Shown here piece after piece: positions 16,471 to 24,036 of a stretch of DNA of 24,342 bases. Position 1 is the stretch's first letter; each line of letters begins with the position of its first letter. The notes beneath the pieces were generated by a model. It was not told where the DNA came from. It did no database searches and worked only from the letters and a program-made list of their open reading frames with translations. The stretch is from NCBI GenBank assembly GCA_019137115.1, contig JAGVSV010000141.1, positions 1 through 24,342 on the forward strand, given 5' to 3'. The stretch comes from Bacillota bacterium (lineage in GTDB: Bacteria > Bacillota > Clostridia > Christensenellales > Aristaeellaceae). Position numbers and translations under genes: made by a program.

Positions 16471-17736
16471 TCAGTCAATGCGCTTGCCCTTTTCCAGCAG
16501 TACTTTCTCCGCCTCGCCCGACCACAGGCCGTTGTTGCGCTTGGTGATCTCGTCCAGTTCCCTGAACAACGGGTCGGTCTTGCCCTTTTCGGCAAAATCG
16601 TCAATGGCGGTCAGCGGCAGGCTCAAATGCGTGTAGATCAACTTTTTGCCGCCGGGAATGTTGGGCAGGTTCTTGGTGGTCTCGGCCACGCAGTCCAGGC
16701 CGCCGATATGGGTGACCATGGCGGCGGGGTTGAGCTTGCCCTCGTTCATCATGGCGATCGCTTCGCGCATGTCGTCCGTGTTGCCATGGGAAGTGGCGGT
16801 CACGTGCGTGCGCTTGTAGTGCACATCGTAAAAATTGAACATCGCGGAGAAGTTGCGGTCGGACGGGCCGGCAAAGAAGTTGAAGCACCCGTCCACCGCG
16901 AGAATCGCGTCGCCCTGCTCCACCACGGCGCGCACCGGCGCAAAGCAGATCACATCGTCAAACCCATGGTCGTCCTTGGTCAGCTTGCGCAGCTCGGCCG
17001 GGTCCTTAATGTCGCGGGTGTTGACATAGTGCAGCTCAATGCCCATCTCTTTGGCATGTTCCACCGTGTAGATGGAGGCGGCGCGCTTGAGGCGGGCGTC
17101 GTCAATGTCGGTGACGACCATCAGCTTGGGCTTGCGATCGCAATGCAGCGCATAGTCAATCGCCGCCAGGCCCATGGGTCCCACCGACGCCAGCAGCGCC
17201 AGGTTGCCGCCCTCCACGATGCCCATGTCATGCACGTATTCGTTGTCCCGAGTGTGGTACATCGCGTGGAACGTGGCGATCACGCAGCTGAGCGGCTCGG
17301 TGAGCGAGCCTAAGAAATAGACATCGCTGTGGTAGGGGATCAGGCAGTCCATCGTCAGGATTTCCCACGGGATGCTGACATAGGTGGCATCGCCGCCGCA
17401 CTCGCGGTAGCTGTAACCGGGCGCCTCCAGCGACCCCTGGTACATGTGGGCGGGCTGAATCACAAACCCTTCGCCCACCTTGAACTTATGCGCCCAGTTT
17501 TTGCCGACATGGACGATCTTGCCGCAGAACTCATGTCCGATGATGATCGGATTTTCGTGCACATTGTCCGGCACGCGGACATGGTCAGCCCCCTGGATGG
17601 TGGCTTTGTAGCTGCTCATGCACAGGCTGTCGTTGATCACTTCGCAGATGACCGAGTCATCGGTAAAAGGCGCCAGCTCAAACTCCTCCAGGCGCAGATC
17701 ATTCTTCCCGTACAGGCGTACCGCTTTGGTTTTCAT
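16471..17736 (-). CDS. SorE-like zinc-dependent sugar-phosphate dehydrogenase
   Basis: A 421-aa medium-chain dehydrogenase closely resembling L-sorbose-1-phosphate reductase (SorE), which reduces ketose 1-phosphate to a hexitol phosphate. Visible features are the opening MKTKAVRLYGKNDLRLEEFE, catalytic zinc ligands Cys39 (DSLCMSS), His68-Glu69 (IIIGHEFCG) and Glu147 (TEPLSC), the Rossmann turn SVGPMGLAAIDYAL, and the late TATSHGNTDDMREAI segment typical of SorE relatives. The four-cysteine structural zinc lobe of classical alcohol dehydrogenases is absent. Its ATG overlaps the PHP gene stop (ATGA) and has GGAGGG 8 nt upstream. The family call is firm; the exact substrate is inferred. Confidence 0.8.
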   Translation of the reverse strand: MKTKAVRLYGKNDLRLEEFELAPFTDDSVICEVINDSLCMSSYKATIQGADHVRVPDNVHENPIIIGHEFCGKIVHVGKNWAHKFKVGEGFVIQPAHMYQGSLEAPGYSYRECGGDATYVSIPWEILTMDCLIPYHSDVYFLGSLTEPLSCVIATFHAMYHTRDNEYVHDMGIVEGGNLALLASVGPMGLAAIDYALHCDRKPKLMVVTDIDDARLKRAASIYTVEHAKEMGIELHYVNTRDIKDPAELRKLTKDDHGFDDVICFAPVRAVVEQGDAILAVDGCFNFFAGPSDRNFSAMFNFYDVHYKRTHVTATSHGNTDDMREAIAMMNEGKLNPAAMVTHIGGLDCVAETTKNLPNIPGGKKLIYTHLSLPLTAIDDFAEKGKTDPLFRELDEITKRNNGLWSGEAEKVLLEKGKRID

Positions 17737-18809
17737 CGGGTTTTCCCTCCATTTTCGTGCTCGATCAGCTGATAGGTGCTGTCAATCAGGTTGCTGAACC
17801 GGTCTTCCTTCATTTTTTCGATGATGAACGACTGCCGCGGCGAGTTGATGTCCTCGCCGCTGATCTGCATCATGTCGTGTTTGTCGCACAGCGCGCGCAG
17901 CCGGGTCAACTGCTCGTCGGTGTTGCGCGTGGGCATGTAGGTGATGGCCTTGATCCCCAGGTCGGACAGCACCTGCATCAGTTCATCCAGGTAATCGTCC
18001 TCAAACTTCTGCGCTTTTTTGTCCCCTGTGACCGACACGGTGACATCGCCCAGGTAAGGGTAAGCCAGGATGCCGTTCACATCCTGGCAGAACGCGATGT
18101 AGTCCTGGATAGCAGGGCATTCGTCGGTGGCGTCGATGAAGATTTGGGGCACAAAATCCTTTTTTAGCTGGCCGATGTGATCATACTCCTCCAGCATCGA
18201 CAAGTCGGGCTTTGTTTTCCTGGACAGCGCCTGCATCAGGTGGCGCTCGGTGATGCTGCCGCCCTCATGCCAGCGCGACAGGGGCTTGACGTCGCGGTCA
18301 AAGTCAATGCCCGCGCCGGTCAACTGGTTGATGGCGTCCACCATCTTGCGGTTGCGGGTGTTGCGGTGCTCGCGCAGCGGCTCAAAATAGGCCTGCACGC
18401 GCTCAATCTGGTCGTGTGGGACGGCGTGCAGCACCATGTAGCTGGCGCCGGCTTGGTCCGGGTTGTTGGTGCGCCCGCCTGCAAACGGGGTGCCCGCCAT
18501 CGACACGCGCGTTTCGATGCCGATGGTGACGGGCAAATCCAGGATGCTGCCCGCGCGTAAAAACTCCCGCGCGCCGGCGATGCTGTCATGGTCGATGATG
18601 CCGGCCGTGCACAACCCCTCGCTGCGCGCGGCAAACACCGCGGCAGTGGGCGAGTAGGGCGAGAACGAGTACCAGGTGTGGATGTGGTTGTTGATGTAGC
18701 GCGGGTTGATCGGCGGGAACTGCGCGCGGGCCTTTTCCGCCCGGAGGGCGTCAAGGCGCTCTTCTGCGGTGTCCGCGTTCAGGCGATTCAGGATGCCCGG
18801 GTCGATCAC
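17733..18809 (-). CDS. PHP-domain metal-dependent hydrolase of unknown substrate
   Basis: A 358-aa protein with a polymerase-and-histidinol-phosphatase fold. Metal-site residues are visible as His42 and His44 in NNHIHTWYSFSPYS, Asp73-His74-Asp75 in GIIDHDS, Glu99 in IGIET and His128 in MVLHAV, with a C-terminal GEDINSP. PHP enzymes hydrolyse phosphoesters, but this one is not histidinol phosphatase or a polymerase domain. The insert between residues ~100 and 260 is not recognisable to me. It starts with GTG at 18809, overlapping the SDR stop, and itself overlaps the SorE-like gene by 4 bp, so it is tightly coupled to two sugar-phosphate oxidoreductases. A sugar- or polyol-phosphate phosphatase role is a reasonable inference only. 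Confidence 0.75.
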   Translation of the reverse strand: MIDPGILNRLNADTAEERLDALRAEKARAQFPPINPRYINNHIHTWYSFSPYSPTAAVFAARSEGLCTAGIIDHDSIAGAREFLRAGSILDLPVTIGIETRVSMAGTPFAGGRTNNPDQAGASYMVLHAVPHDQIERVQAYFEPLREHRNTRNRKMVDAINQLTGAGIDFDRDVKPLSRWHEGGSITERHLMQALSRKTKPDLSMLEEYDHIGQLKKDFVPQIFIDATDECPAIQDYIAFCQDVNGILAYPYLGDVTVSVTGDKKAQKFEDDYLDELMQVLSDLGIKAITYMPTRNTDEQLTRLRALCDKHDMMQISGEDINSPRQSFIIEKMKEDRFSNLIDSTYQLIEHENGGKTR

Positions 18810-19684
18810 TTAAGCATCACCTGCCCCCCTGTCACGGGAATGGCCTGGCCGGTTTCATAGGTCTGCTCCACGCAGTAGAACACGGCGCGGGCCACATCCA
18901 GCGGCGTGCATCCGCGCGGGATCAGCGTTTTGGCCAGGTAGGATGCCCTGACATCCTCAACGGTTTTAGCGCCCGGCACCTTGCCGGTGCGCAAATACTG
19001 CACGAACAAACCCTTCTCGGGATCTGACCACAGCGGGCCGTCATAGTAGTTGCCCGGGCAGATGGCGTTGACCTTGATGCCGTACTCCGCCAGCTCCATC
19101 GCGAAGCTCTGCACCAGGCCGATGCCGCCGAACTTGGAGCCGGCATAGGCAAAGTTCTTGTTGCTGCCCTCCAGGCCGGACTTGGAATTAATTTCTATGA
19201 TGTCGCCCATCCAGGTGGGATTGGCCTTGCGCTGGGCGCGCATGATGCGGCTGGCGTAGCGTGTGCAAGTGAAAAACGCGGTGTAATTGACGGACGTGAC
19301 AAACTCAAAGTCCTTCTTCTCCAGCTGGTCCAGGCTGCCCGCGCGCAATACGCCGGCGTTGGAAACCAGCAGGTCCAGCCCGCCAAAGCGCTCCACCGTG
19401 AAGGCAACCATGTCCGAAACGCTGCGCTCGTCAGTCACGTCCACGCGCACGAAAGCCGCGCGCTCGCCAAGGCTTTCCGCGACGGTTTTTGCCAGCGGCT
19501 CGTTCAGGTCCGCGAGCACCACATGCGCGCCCTCTCGGTGCAACTCCTCGGCGATGCCCTTACCAAAGCCCTGGGCGCTGCCGGTGACAATGCTGATGCG
19601 TCCGCTTAACCGGCCCGGCGCGCCGGGCTTGCGCTTGCCCATGTTGTCGTGGGCCATCTGTTCCCATCGGGTCATGTCGATCAT
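18806..19684 (-). CDS. Short-chain dehydrogenase, sorbitol-6-phosphate dehydrogenase-like
   Basis: A classical SDR of 292 aa. The coenzyme loop TGSAQGFGKG (from Thr34), SNAG (108-111), the serine region INSKSG (165-170) and the catalytic Tyr180/Lys184 in YAGSKFGG are intact. The NSKSG..KFGG..AEYGI run and the GQAIPVTGGQVML end match sorbitol-6-phosphate 2-dehydrogenases (SrlD/SorD), and also the C-terminal domain of bifunctional rhamnulose-1-phosphate aldolase/dehydrogenases. About 28 extra N-terminal residues precede the Rossmann fold. ATG 19684 has GGGAGG 6 nt upstream; the gene lies 23 bp after the aldolase. It likely oxidises a hexitol phosphate or an aldehyde released by the aldolase. 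Confidence 0.8.
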   Translation of the reverse strand: MIDMTRWEQMAHDNMGKRKPGAPGRLSGRISIVTGSAQGFGKGIAEELHREGAHVVLADLNEPLAKTVAESLGERAAFVRVDVTDERSVSDMVAFTVERFGGLDLLVSNAGVLRAGSLDQLEKKDFEFVTSVNYTAFFTCTRYASRIMRAQRKANPTWMGDIIEINSKSGLEGSNKNFAYAGSKFGGIGLVQSFAMELAEYGIKVNAICPGNYYDGPLWSDPEKGLFVQYLRTGKVPGAKTVEDVRASYLAKTLIPRGCTPLDVARAVFYCVEQTYETGQAIPVTGGQVMLK

Positions 19685-19707
19685 GGCTGTCCTCCCAGTC
19701 AGTGGCG

Positions 19708-20766
19708 TCAGGCTTTGCGCTCGGCCAGGTTTTTGCGGTACTTCTCGCTTTCCCAGCCGTCGATAAACCGGCGCGCCGCGTCACCCATGGAGATCACGGT
19801 CTTGCCGTTTTTTTCCAGCGTTTCGCGGATAAACACCACCGCGCACAGCGTTTCCTCCAGCGTGCGGGCGTTTTTCTCGGGCACGCTGTAATGAACATCG
19901 CCGGTCGCGCGGTCGATCACCGCCGTCACGCCCAGCACGTCCTTGAAAAAGACCATCTGGTCCGGATACAGCGGCTCACCCAGCAGGACACTGTCCGGGT
20001 GTGCATCACCGCGCAGACGCTGCTTTAACCATTTGGTGTCCGAAGCAAACGTGCCGTCGGCCAGCTTGCGCACCCGGGGCTCGGGGAAGTCATCAAACGA
20101 TGTGTTGAACGCTCGCGCAAAGCGCTGGTTGGCGTCCTCATGGATGCGCAGGCACTCCTCCGGGTCGTCATGGTGGGCGATGACGCCGTGGCTTTGCAGC
20201 AGCAGCAGCGCCGGACGCTTGCCGGTGCGCTCCTGCGCCGCCTTGATCGCGTCATAAATGGCAAACGTCAGCCGCGCGCCGGGGTCCACATAGGGCACCA
20301 GCACATGGCCATAGGGCGCGCCGTCCATCGCTTTGTCCAGCATCTCTCCGGCTTCCTCGCAGCAGGCGGCGAGGTTGGCATACACGCTGTGCGTGTGCGC
20401 AACATAGCCATCCAGCAACGAGTGGAAGCCGGCTTCCACCGAGGGGCGCAGGCTGTCCAGCCCGTCCACCTGGCGGGTGGCGGCTTTGGCCACCGCAGAG
20501 CCGGAAGCCTCCACATCCTCAAACTCATTGGCGACATGGGAGCGGTAGAACCCGCGCAGCGCGGGGTAGTTGAGCACCGCGTAGCCATGATCGGGCCTAA
20601 TGTCGCTCAGGCAGAAGCCGGACGCCTTGATCGCCATCCATTCCCCCGCCATTTTGACCGACGTGTTGCCGCCGCCGCCCTGCACATAGTCCGGCCTGGC
20701 GCCCAGCCTGCCCGAAAACTCGCTGAAGGCGGTGAGCTGAACCTTCAAATCCACCAGAAAATTCAT
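19708..20766 (-). CDS. Class II aldolase, rhamnulose-1-phosphate aldolase-like
   Basis: A zinc-dependent aldolase/adducin-family protein of 352 aa, expected to cleave a ketose 1-phosphate into dihydroxyacetone phosphate and an aldehyde. Seen are the phosphate-binding GGGGNTSVK around residues 29-37, the conserved Glu111 in RPSVEAGFH, zinc ligands His124 and His126 in AHTHSVYAN, and His193 in LLQSHGVIAHH. The sequence is closest in pattern to the aldolase half of bifunctional rhamnulose-1-phosphate aldolase/dehydrogenases, and it is longer than plain fuculose-phosphate aldolases (about 215 aa). ATG 20766 follows GGGAGGAAGT. It lies between a RhaM-like mutarotase and a dehydrogenase. Confidence 0.82.
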   Translation of the reverse strand: MNFLVDLKVQLTAFSEFSGRLGARPDYVQGGGGNTSVKMAGEWMAIKASGFCLSDIRPDHGYAVLNYPALRGFYRSHVANEFEDVEASGSAVAKAATRQVDGLDSLRPSVEAGFHSLLDGYVAHTHSVYANLAACCEEAGEMLDKAMDGAPYGHVLVPYVDPGARLTFAIYDAIKAAQERTGKRPALLLLQSHGVIAHHDDPEECLRIHEDANQRFARAFNTSFDDFPEPRVRKLADGTFASDTKWLKQRLRGDAHPDSVLLGEPLYPDQMVFFKDVLGVTAVIDRATGDVHYSVPEKNARTLEETLCAVVFIRETLEKNGKTVISMGDAARRFIDGWESEKYRKNLAERKA

Positions 20767-20802
20767 ACTTCCTCCCGCTGCTGACGGTATGGTGATCGGT
20801 TG

Positions 20803-21126
20803 TCAGGCATTGCCCTCGTGGCGGAACACTTCCTGCAGCTGCACGCTGGTGCCGGTCTCAGGGTCAAAATCCATCACCATGACATCCTTCATGTATACAT
20901 TCCAGCGGTCGACCACGGGGCTGGACGCCTGCACTTTTGCGGCCTCGGCCACGCTTTCACACTCATAGTAGCCAAACAGCGTTTCGCCGTCCGTCCATAT
21001 GCTGTAGTTGGTGACGCCGGCATCGTTGAGCACCTTGGTCATCTCCGGCCAGATCTCGTCATGGCGCTTGTGGTACTCGTCCAGTTTCCCGGGCAGAAGC
21101 CTTGCCTTCCATGCAAACCGTTCCAT
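20803..21126 (-). CDS. L-rhamnose mutarotase (RhaM) family protein
   Basis: A 107-aa ferredoxin-like-fold protein. RhaM interconverts alpha and beta anomers of L-rhamnose; relatives act on L-fucose and other 6-deoxy sugars. Tyr18 and His22 in EYHKRHDEIWPEM coincide with the catalytic-type residues of E. coli RhaM, and NYSIWTDG, VVDRWNVYMKDVM and LQEVF follow in family order. ATG 21126 is preferred over ATG 21132, which lies only 1-2 nt from GGAGGG, whereas 21126 has the ideal 7-nt spacing. It is the first gene of the nine-gene operon, after a leader of about 65 nt. Confidence 0.85.
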   Translation of the reverse strand: MERFAWKARLLPGKLDEYHKRHDEIWPEMTKVLNDAGVTNYSIWTDGETLFGYYECESVAEAAKVQASSPVVDRWNVYMKDVMVMDFDPETGTSVQLQEVFRHEGNA

Positions 21127-21133
21127 GATCATA

Positions 21134-21139
21134 CCCTCC
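21134..21139 (-). promoter_or_regulatory. Shine-Dalgarno that selects the second ATG of the mutarotase gene
   Basis: GGAGGG on the minus strand lies almost against ATG 21132 but 7 nt from ATG 21126, so the second start is the likely one and the protein begins MERFAW. Confidence 0.65.
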
Positions 21140-21154
21140 GATACACATGCTTAC

Positions 21155-21177
21155 GCCCACCTGTTGGCACGGCGGGC
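21155..21177. promoter_or_regulatory. Imperfect inverted repeat in the leader of the sugar operon, possible operator
   Basis: Arms GCCCACC (21155-21161) and GGCGGGC (21171-21177) match at six of seven positions around a 9-nt centre. It lies between the promoter and the ribosome binding site of the mutarotase gene, where a repressor site would be effective. No regulator gene is nearby and there is no second copy, so this is a weak candidate. Confidence 0.3.
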
Positions 21178-21197
21178 ATATCCTTTGTTGCCGACCC

Positions 21198-21227
21198 AGT
21201 TTACCACACAAAGACGCTTTGGCGCAA
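21198..21227 (-). promoter_or_regulatory. Candidate promoter of the nine-gene sugar/2-oxoacid operon
   Basis: On the minus strand: -35 TTGCGC (21222-21227), 18-nt spacer, -10 TAAACT (21198-21203) with an extended TGG. The layout (TTGCG, 18 nt, TGG plus a TATAAT-like box) is the same as at the aroK promoter in this window. Start predicted near 21191. Confidence 0.55.
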
Positions 21228-21230
21228 CGA

Positions 21231-21254
21231 AAAACCCCGGTTCCCCGGGGTTTT
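21231..21254 (-). terminator. Rho-independent terminator of the oxaloacetate decarboxylase operon
   Basis: 10-bp stem AAAACCCCGG / CCGGGGTTTT around a 4-nt loop, followed on the minus strand by a run of five T. It lies 44 bp after the oadA stop. The A/T ends make it usable in both directions, but on the plus strand there is no gene to terminate. Confidence 0.9.
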
Positions 21255-21298
21255 GTCCGCCCAGACGGCGGGTGTTTCGCCAGGTTGCATGCAGAATG

Positions 21299-22699
21299 TT
21301 ATACCGGCATGACCTGCTTTTCCTTGTCGTACAGCGTGGGATCGGTTTTGAGTTCCGCGGCCTGGCGGTTCTGGAAGAACTTGAGCGCCACCTGCGGGAA
21401 GGAGGCGTAGGACAGCACGTCCTCGTCCTGCTGGATGTACTCAGCGATCTCCTTGCGGTACTTGTCCAGCTCCGGCTGCAGGTCATCGGCCGGGCGGTGG
21501 GTGATGATCGGGGTGTCGCCCAGGATCTGCTTGCGCAGCGGCTCATTGACCGGCGCAGGCAGGCGGCCATATTCGCCGCGCAGCAGGGCTTTGCTTTCAT
21601 TTGGCACCATCTTGTAGCGCTCGCCGCCGAGCACATTCATCACGGCCTGGGTGCCCACGATCTGGCTGGTGGGGGTCACCAGCGGCGGATAGCCAAAGTC
21701 CTCGCGCACGCGCGGGATCTCTGCCAGCACGTCATAGAACTTGTCCATGGCGTTGGCCTGCTTGAGCTGGCCGATCAGGTTGGAGAGCATGCCGCCGGGC
21801 ACCTGATAGCGCAGGGTGTTGACATCCACCGCCAGCACGCGCGCCGGGTCGCGCCAGCCGTCCTTGGTCAGGCGCTCTGCGACCGGGCGGAAGATGTCGG
21901 CGATGTCGCTTAACAGGTTCAGATCCAGCCCGGTGTCGTACTCGGTGCCCTGCAGGGTGGCGACAAGCGCCTCGGTCGCGGGCTGCGCCGTGCCGCTGCC
22001 CAGCGGGGAAAGCGCGGTGTCCACGATGTCCACGCCGGCTTCCACGGCTTTGAGCAGCGTCATATCGCCGGTGCCGGTGGTGTTGTGGGTGTGCAGCACG
22101 ACGGGCACTTTGAGCGCCGCCTTGAGCTTTTTGACCAGCGAGTACGCCGGGTACGGCAAAAGGAGGTTGGCCATGTCCTTGATGCACACGATATCCGCGC
22201 CCATGGATTCGATGTCCTTGGCGAGGTTGACGAAGTACTCCTCGGTGTGTACCGGGGAGATGGTATAGCTCATGGCCACTTCGGCCACGCCGTTGTACTG
22301 CTTGGTGGCCCGCACCGCGGTTTCCATGTTGCGCAGGTCGTTGAGCGCGTCAAATGTGCGCACGATGTCAATACCATTGTCGATGGATTTTTTGACGAAA
22401 AAGTCCACCACGTCATCGGCATAGTGCTTGTAGCCCAGGGTGTTCTGCCCGCGCAGCAGCATCTGCAGCTTGGTGTTGGGCAGCGCCTTGCGCAGCACGC
22501 GCAGCCGCACCCACGGGTCCTCGTTCAGGAAGCGCAGGCATGTGTCAAACGTCGCCCCGCCCCAGACTTCCAATGAGAAATAGCCCACTTTGTCCAGCTT
22601 CTCGCAGGCGGGCAGCATCTCCTCCAGCCGCATGCGCGTGGCCGCCTGGGACTGATGCGCGTCGCGCAGGATGGTATCGGTGATCTTTACTTTTGCCAT
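21299..22699 (-). CDS. oadA: Oxaloacetate decarboxylase alpha subunit (carboxyltransferase)
   Basis: Transfers the C4 carboxyl of oxaloacetate to biotin, releasing pyruvate. The 466-aa chain has the DTILRDAHQS opening with Asp13, the IKDMA segment with Lys174, and metal ligands His203 and His205 in VLHTHNTTG, matching Asp17, His207 and His209 of Klebsiella OadA with a constant offset. It ends after the carboxyltransferase/PYC domain and lacks the C-terminal biotinyl domain of longer homologues; the biotin is on the separate carrier at 24037. GGAGGAACAAC precedes ATG 22699. A pyruvate carboxylase B subunit is the close alternative, but the adjacent membrane beta subunit favours the sodium-pump decarboxylase. 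Confidence 0.92.
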   Translation of the reverse strand: MAKVKITDTILRDAHQSQAATRMRLEEMLPACEKLDKVGYFSLEVWGGATFDTCLRFLNEDPWVRLRVLRKALPNTKLQMLLRGQNTLGYKHYADDVVDFFVKKSIDNGIDIVRTFDALNDLRNMETAVRATKQYNGVAEVAMSYTISPVHTEEYFVNLAKDIESMGADIVCIKDMANLLLPYPAYSLVKKLKAALKVPVVLHTHNTTGTGDMTLLKAVEAGVDIVDTALSPLGSGTAQPATEALVATLQGTEYDTGLDLNLLSDIADIFRPVAERLTKDGWRDPARVLAVDVNTLRYQVPGGMLSNLIGQLKQANAMDKFYDVLAEIPRVREDFGYPPLVTPTSQIVGTQAVMNVLGGERYKMVPNESKALLRGEYGRLPAPVNEPLRKQILGDTPIITHRPADDLQPELDKYRKEIAEYIQQDEDVLSYASFPQVALKFFQNRQAAELKTDPTLYDKEKQVMPV

Positions 22700-22720
22700 G
22701 TTGTTCCTCCTTCAATAACG

Positions 22721-22735
22721 GCACACCGGGTGTGC
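22721..22735. other. Small hairpin between oadB and oadA
   Basis: Perfect 6-bp arms GCACAC / GTGTGC around 3 nt in the 41-bp gap between the two genes. With no U-tract it is not a terminator. It could be an RNA-stability or processing element that adjusts subunit ratio; chance is also possible. Confidence 0.3.
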
Positions 22736-22740
22736 ATTCA

Positions 22741-24018
22741 TTAGCCGTACATGCTCAGCAGCATGCCGGCCGCAATGGCGGAGCCGATGACGCCGGCCAC
22801 ATTGGGGCCCATCGCGTGCATCAGCAGGAAATTGCCGGGGTTTTCACGCTGCCCCACCACCTGGGACACGCGCGCCGCCATCGGCACGGCGGACACGCCG
22901 GCCGAGCCGATCAGCGGGTTGATCTTGCCGCCGCTTAGCTTGTTCATCAGCTTGCCAAGCAGCACGCCGCCGGCGGTGCCCATGGAGAAGGCCACCACGC
23001 CGATCACCATGATGCTGATCGTCTGCACCGTCAGGAAAGCGCCGGCCGAGGCTGTCGCGCCCACGGTGACGCCCAGGAAGATGGTCACGATGTTCATCAG
23101 TTCGTTCTGTGCGGTCTTGCTCAGGCGGTCGACCACCAGGGATTCCCGGAACAGATTGCCCAGCATCAGCATGCCGACAAGCGGCGTGGCGGAGGGCAGC
23201 AACAGGGAGACCACCAGGGTCACCGCGATGGGGAAGATGATCTTCTCGCGCTTGGAGACGGGGCGCAGTTGCTCCATCACGATGGAGCGCTCGGCTTTGG
23301 TGGTCAGCGCCATCATGATGGGCGGCTGAATCACCGGCACCAGCGCCATGTAGCTGTACGCGGCCACCGCAATGGGGCCCAGCAGGTGCGGGGCCAGCTT
23401 GGCCGTCAAGTACAGCGCCGTTGGGCCGTCCGCACCGCCGATGATGCCGGTGGAGGCGGCCTCCTGCGGCGTAAAGCCGATCAACCGCGCCACAATGAAG
23501 GTCGCGAAAATGCCGATCTGGGCCGCCGCGCCCAGCAGCAGCGATTTGGGGTTGGCAATCAGCGGGCCAAAGTCGGTCATCGCACCCACGCCCATGAAAA
23601 TCAGCGGGGGGTAGATGCCCAGTTTCACGCCCTGATAGAGGTAGTACAGAAGCCCACCGGCGGTGGTGTACTGATAGATGGTCATCCCTTCCTTAAGGGA
23701 GCCGGCCAATTCCGGCACCTGGTTGAGGGACTGGATCAGCTCCGCCGACAGCGTAACCGGGATGCCTGCCTTCCCTTCGTGAAATGCTTCCAGAAAGAAC
23801 TGGGCCTGGGGCGGGTCCATCAGCCCTGCAAAGGGGATGTTGGCCAGCAGCATGCCAAAGGCGATGGGAATCAGCAAAAGCGGTTCATATTTCTTGGCAA
23901 TGGCAAGGTAGAGCAGGATACACGAGATGGCCAGCATGATCAGCGTTTTCGGGTCCTGAATCAGTCCCGAAATCGCCGAATCGTTCGCCAGCCCCTGAAG
24001 GGTTTTCACAATATCCAT
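22741..24018 (-). CDS. oadB: Oxaloacetate decarboxylase beta subunit (sodium pump)
   Basis: Membrane subunit that decarboxylates carboxybiotin and uses the energy to export sodium ions. The 425-aa protein is close in length to Klebsiella OadB (433 aa) and aligns throughout: LAIAKKYEPLLLIPIAFG, GVGAMTDFGPLIANPKSLLLG, the re-entrant GGADGPT with the essential Asp at 197, AYSYMALVPVIQPPIM, INPLIGSAGVSAVPMAARV and the late NFLLMHAMGPNVAGVIGSA helix. Many hydrophobic segments span the chain. ATG 24018 lies 18 bp after the biotin carrier gene, with AAAGG upstream. Confidence 0.96.
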   Translation of the reverse strand: MDIVKTLQGLANDSAISGLIQDPKTLIMLAISCILLYLAIAKKYEPLLLIPIAFGMLLANIPFAGLMDPPQAQFFLEAFHEGKAGIPVTLSAELIQSLNQVPELAGSLKEGMTIYQYTTAGGLLYYLYQGVKLGIYPPLIFMGVGAMTDFGPLIANPKSLLLGAAAQIGIFATFIVARLIGFTPQEAASTGIIGGADGPTALYLTAKLAPHLLGPIAVAAYSYMALVPVIQPPIMMALTTKAERSIVMEQLRPVSKREKIIFPIAVTLVVSLLLPSATPLVGMLMLGNLFRESLVVDRLSKTAQNELMNIVTIFLGVTVGATASAGAFLTVQTISIMVIGVVAFSMGTAGGVLLGKLMNKLSGGKINPLIGSAGVSAVPMAARVSQVVGQRENPGNFLLMHAMGPNVAGVIGSAIAAGMLLSMYG

Positions 24019-24036
24019 TTCGAGTGCCTTTCGAGC

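Noticed and set aside
21133..21197. Possible riboswitch or long structured leader before the mutarotase gene
   Set aside because: The leader is only about 65 nt with one weak palindrome and no recognised aptamer core.
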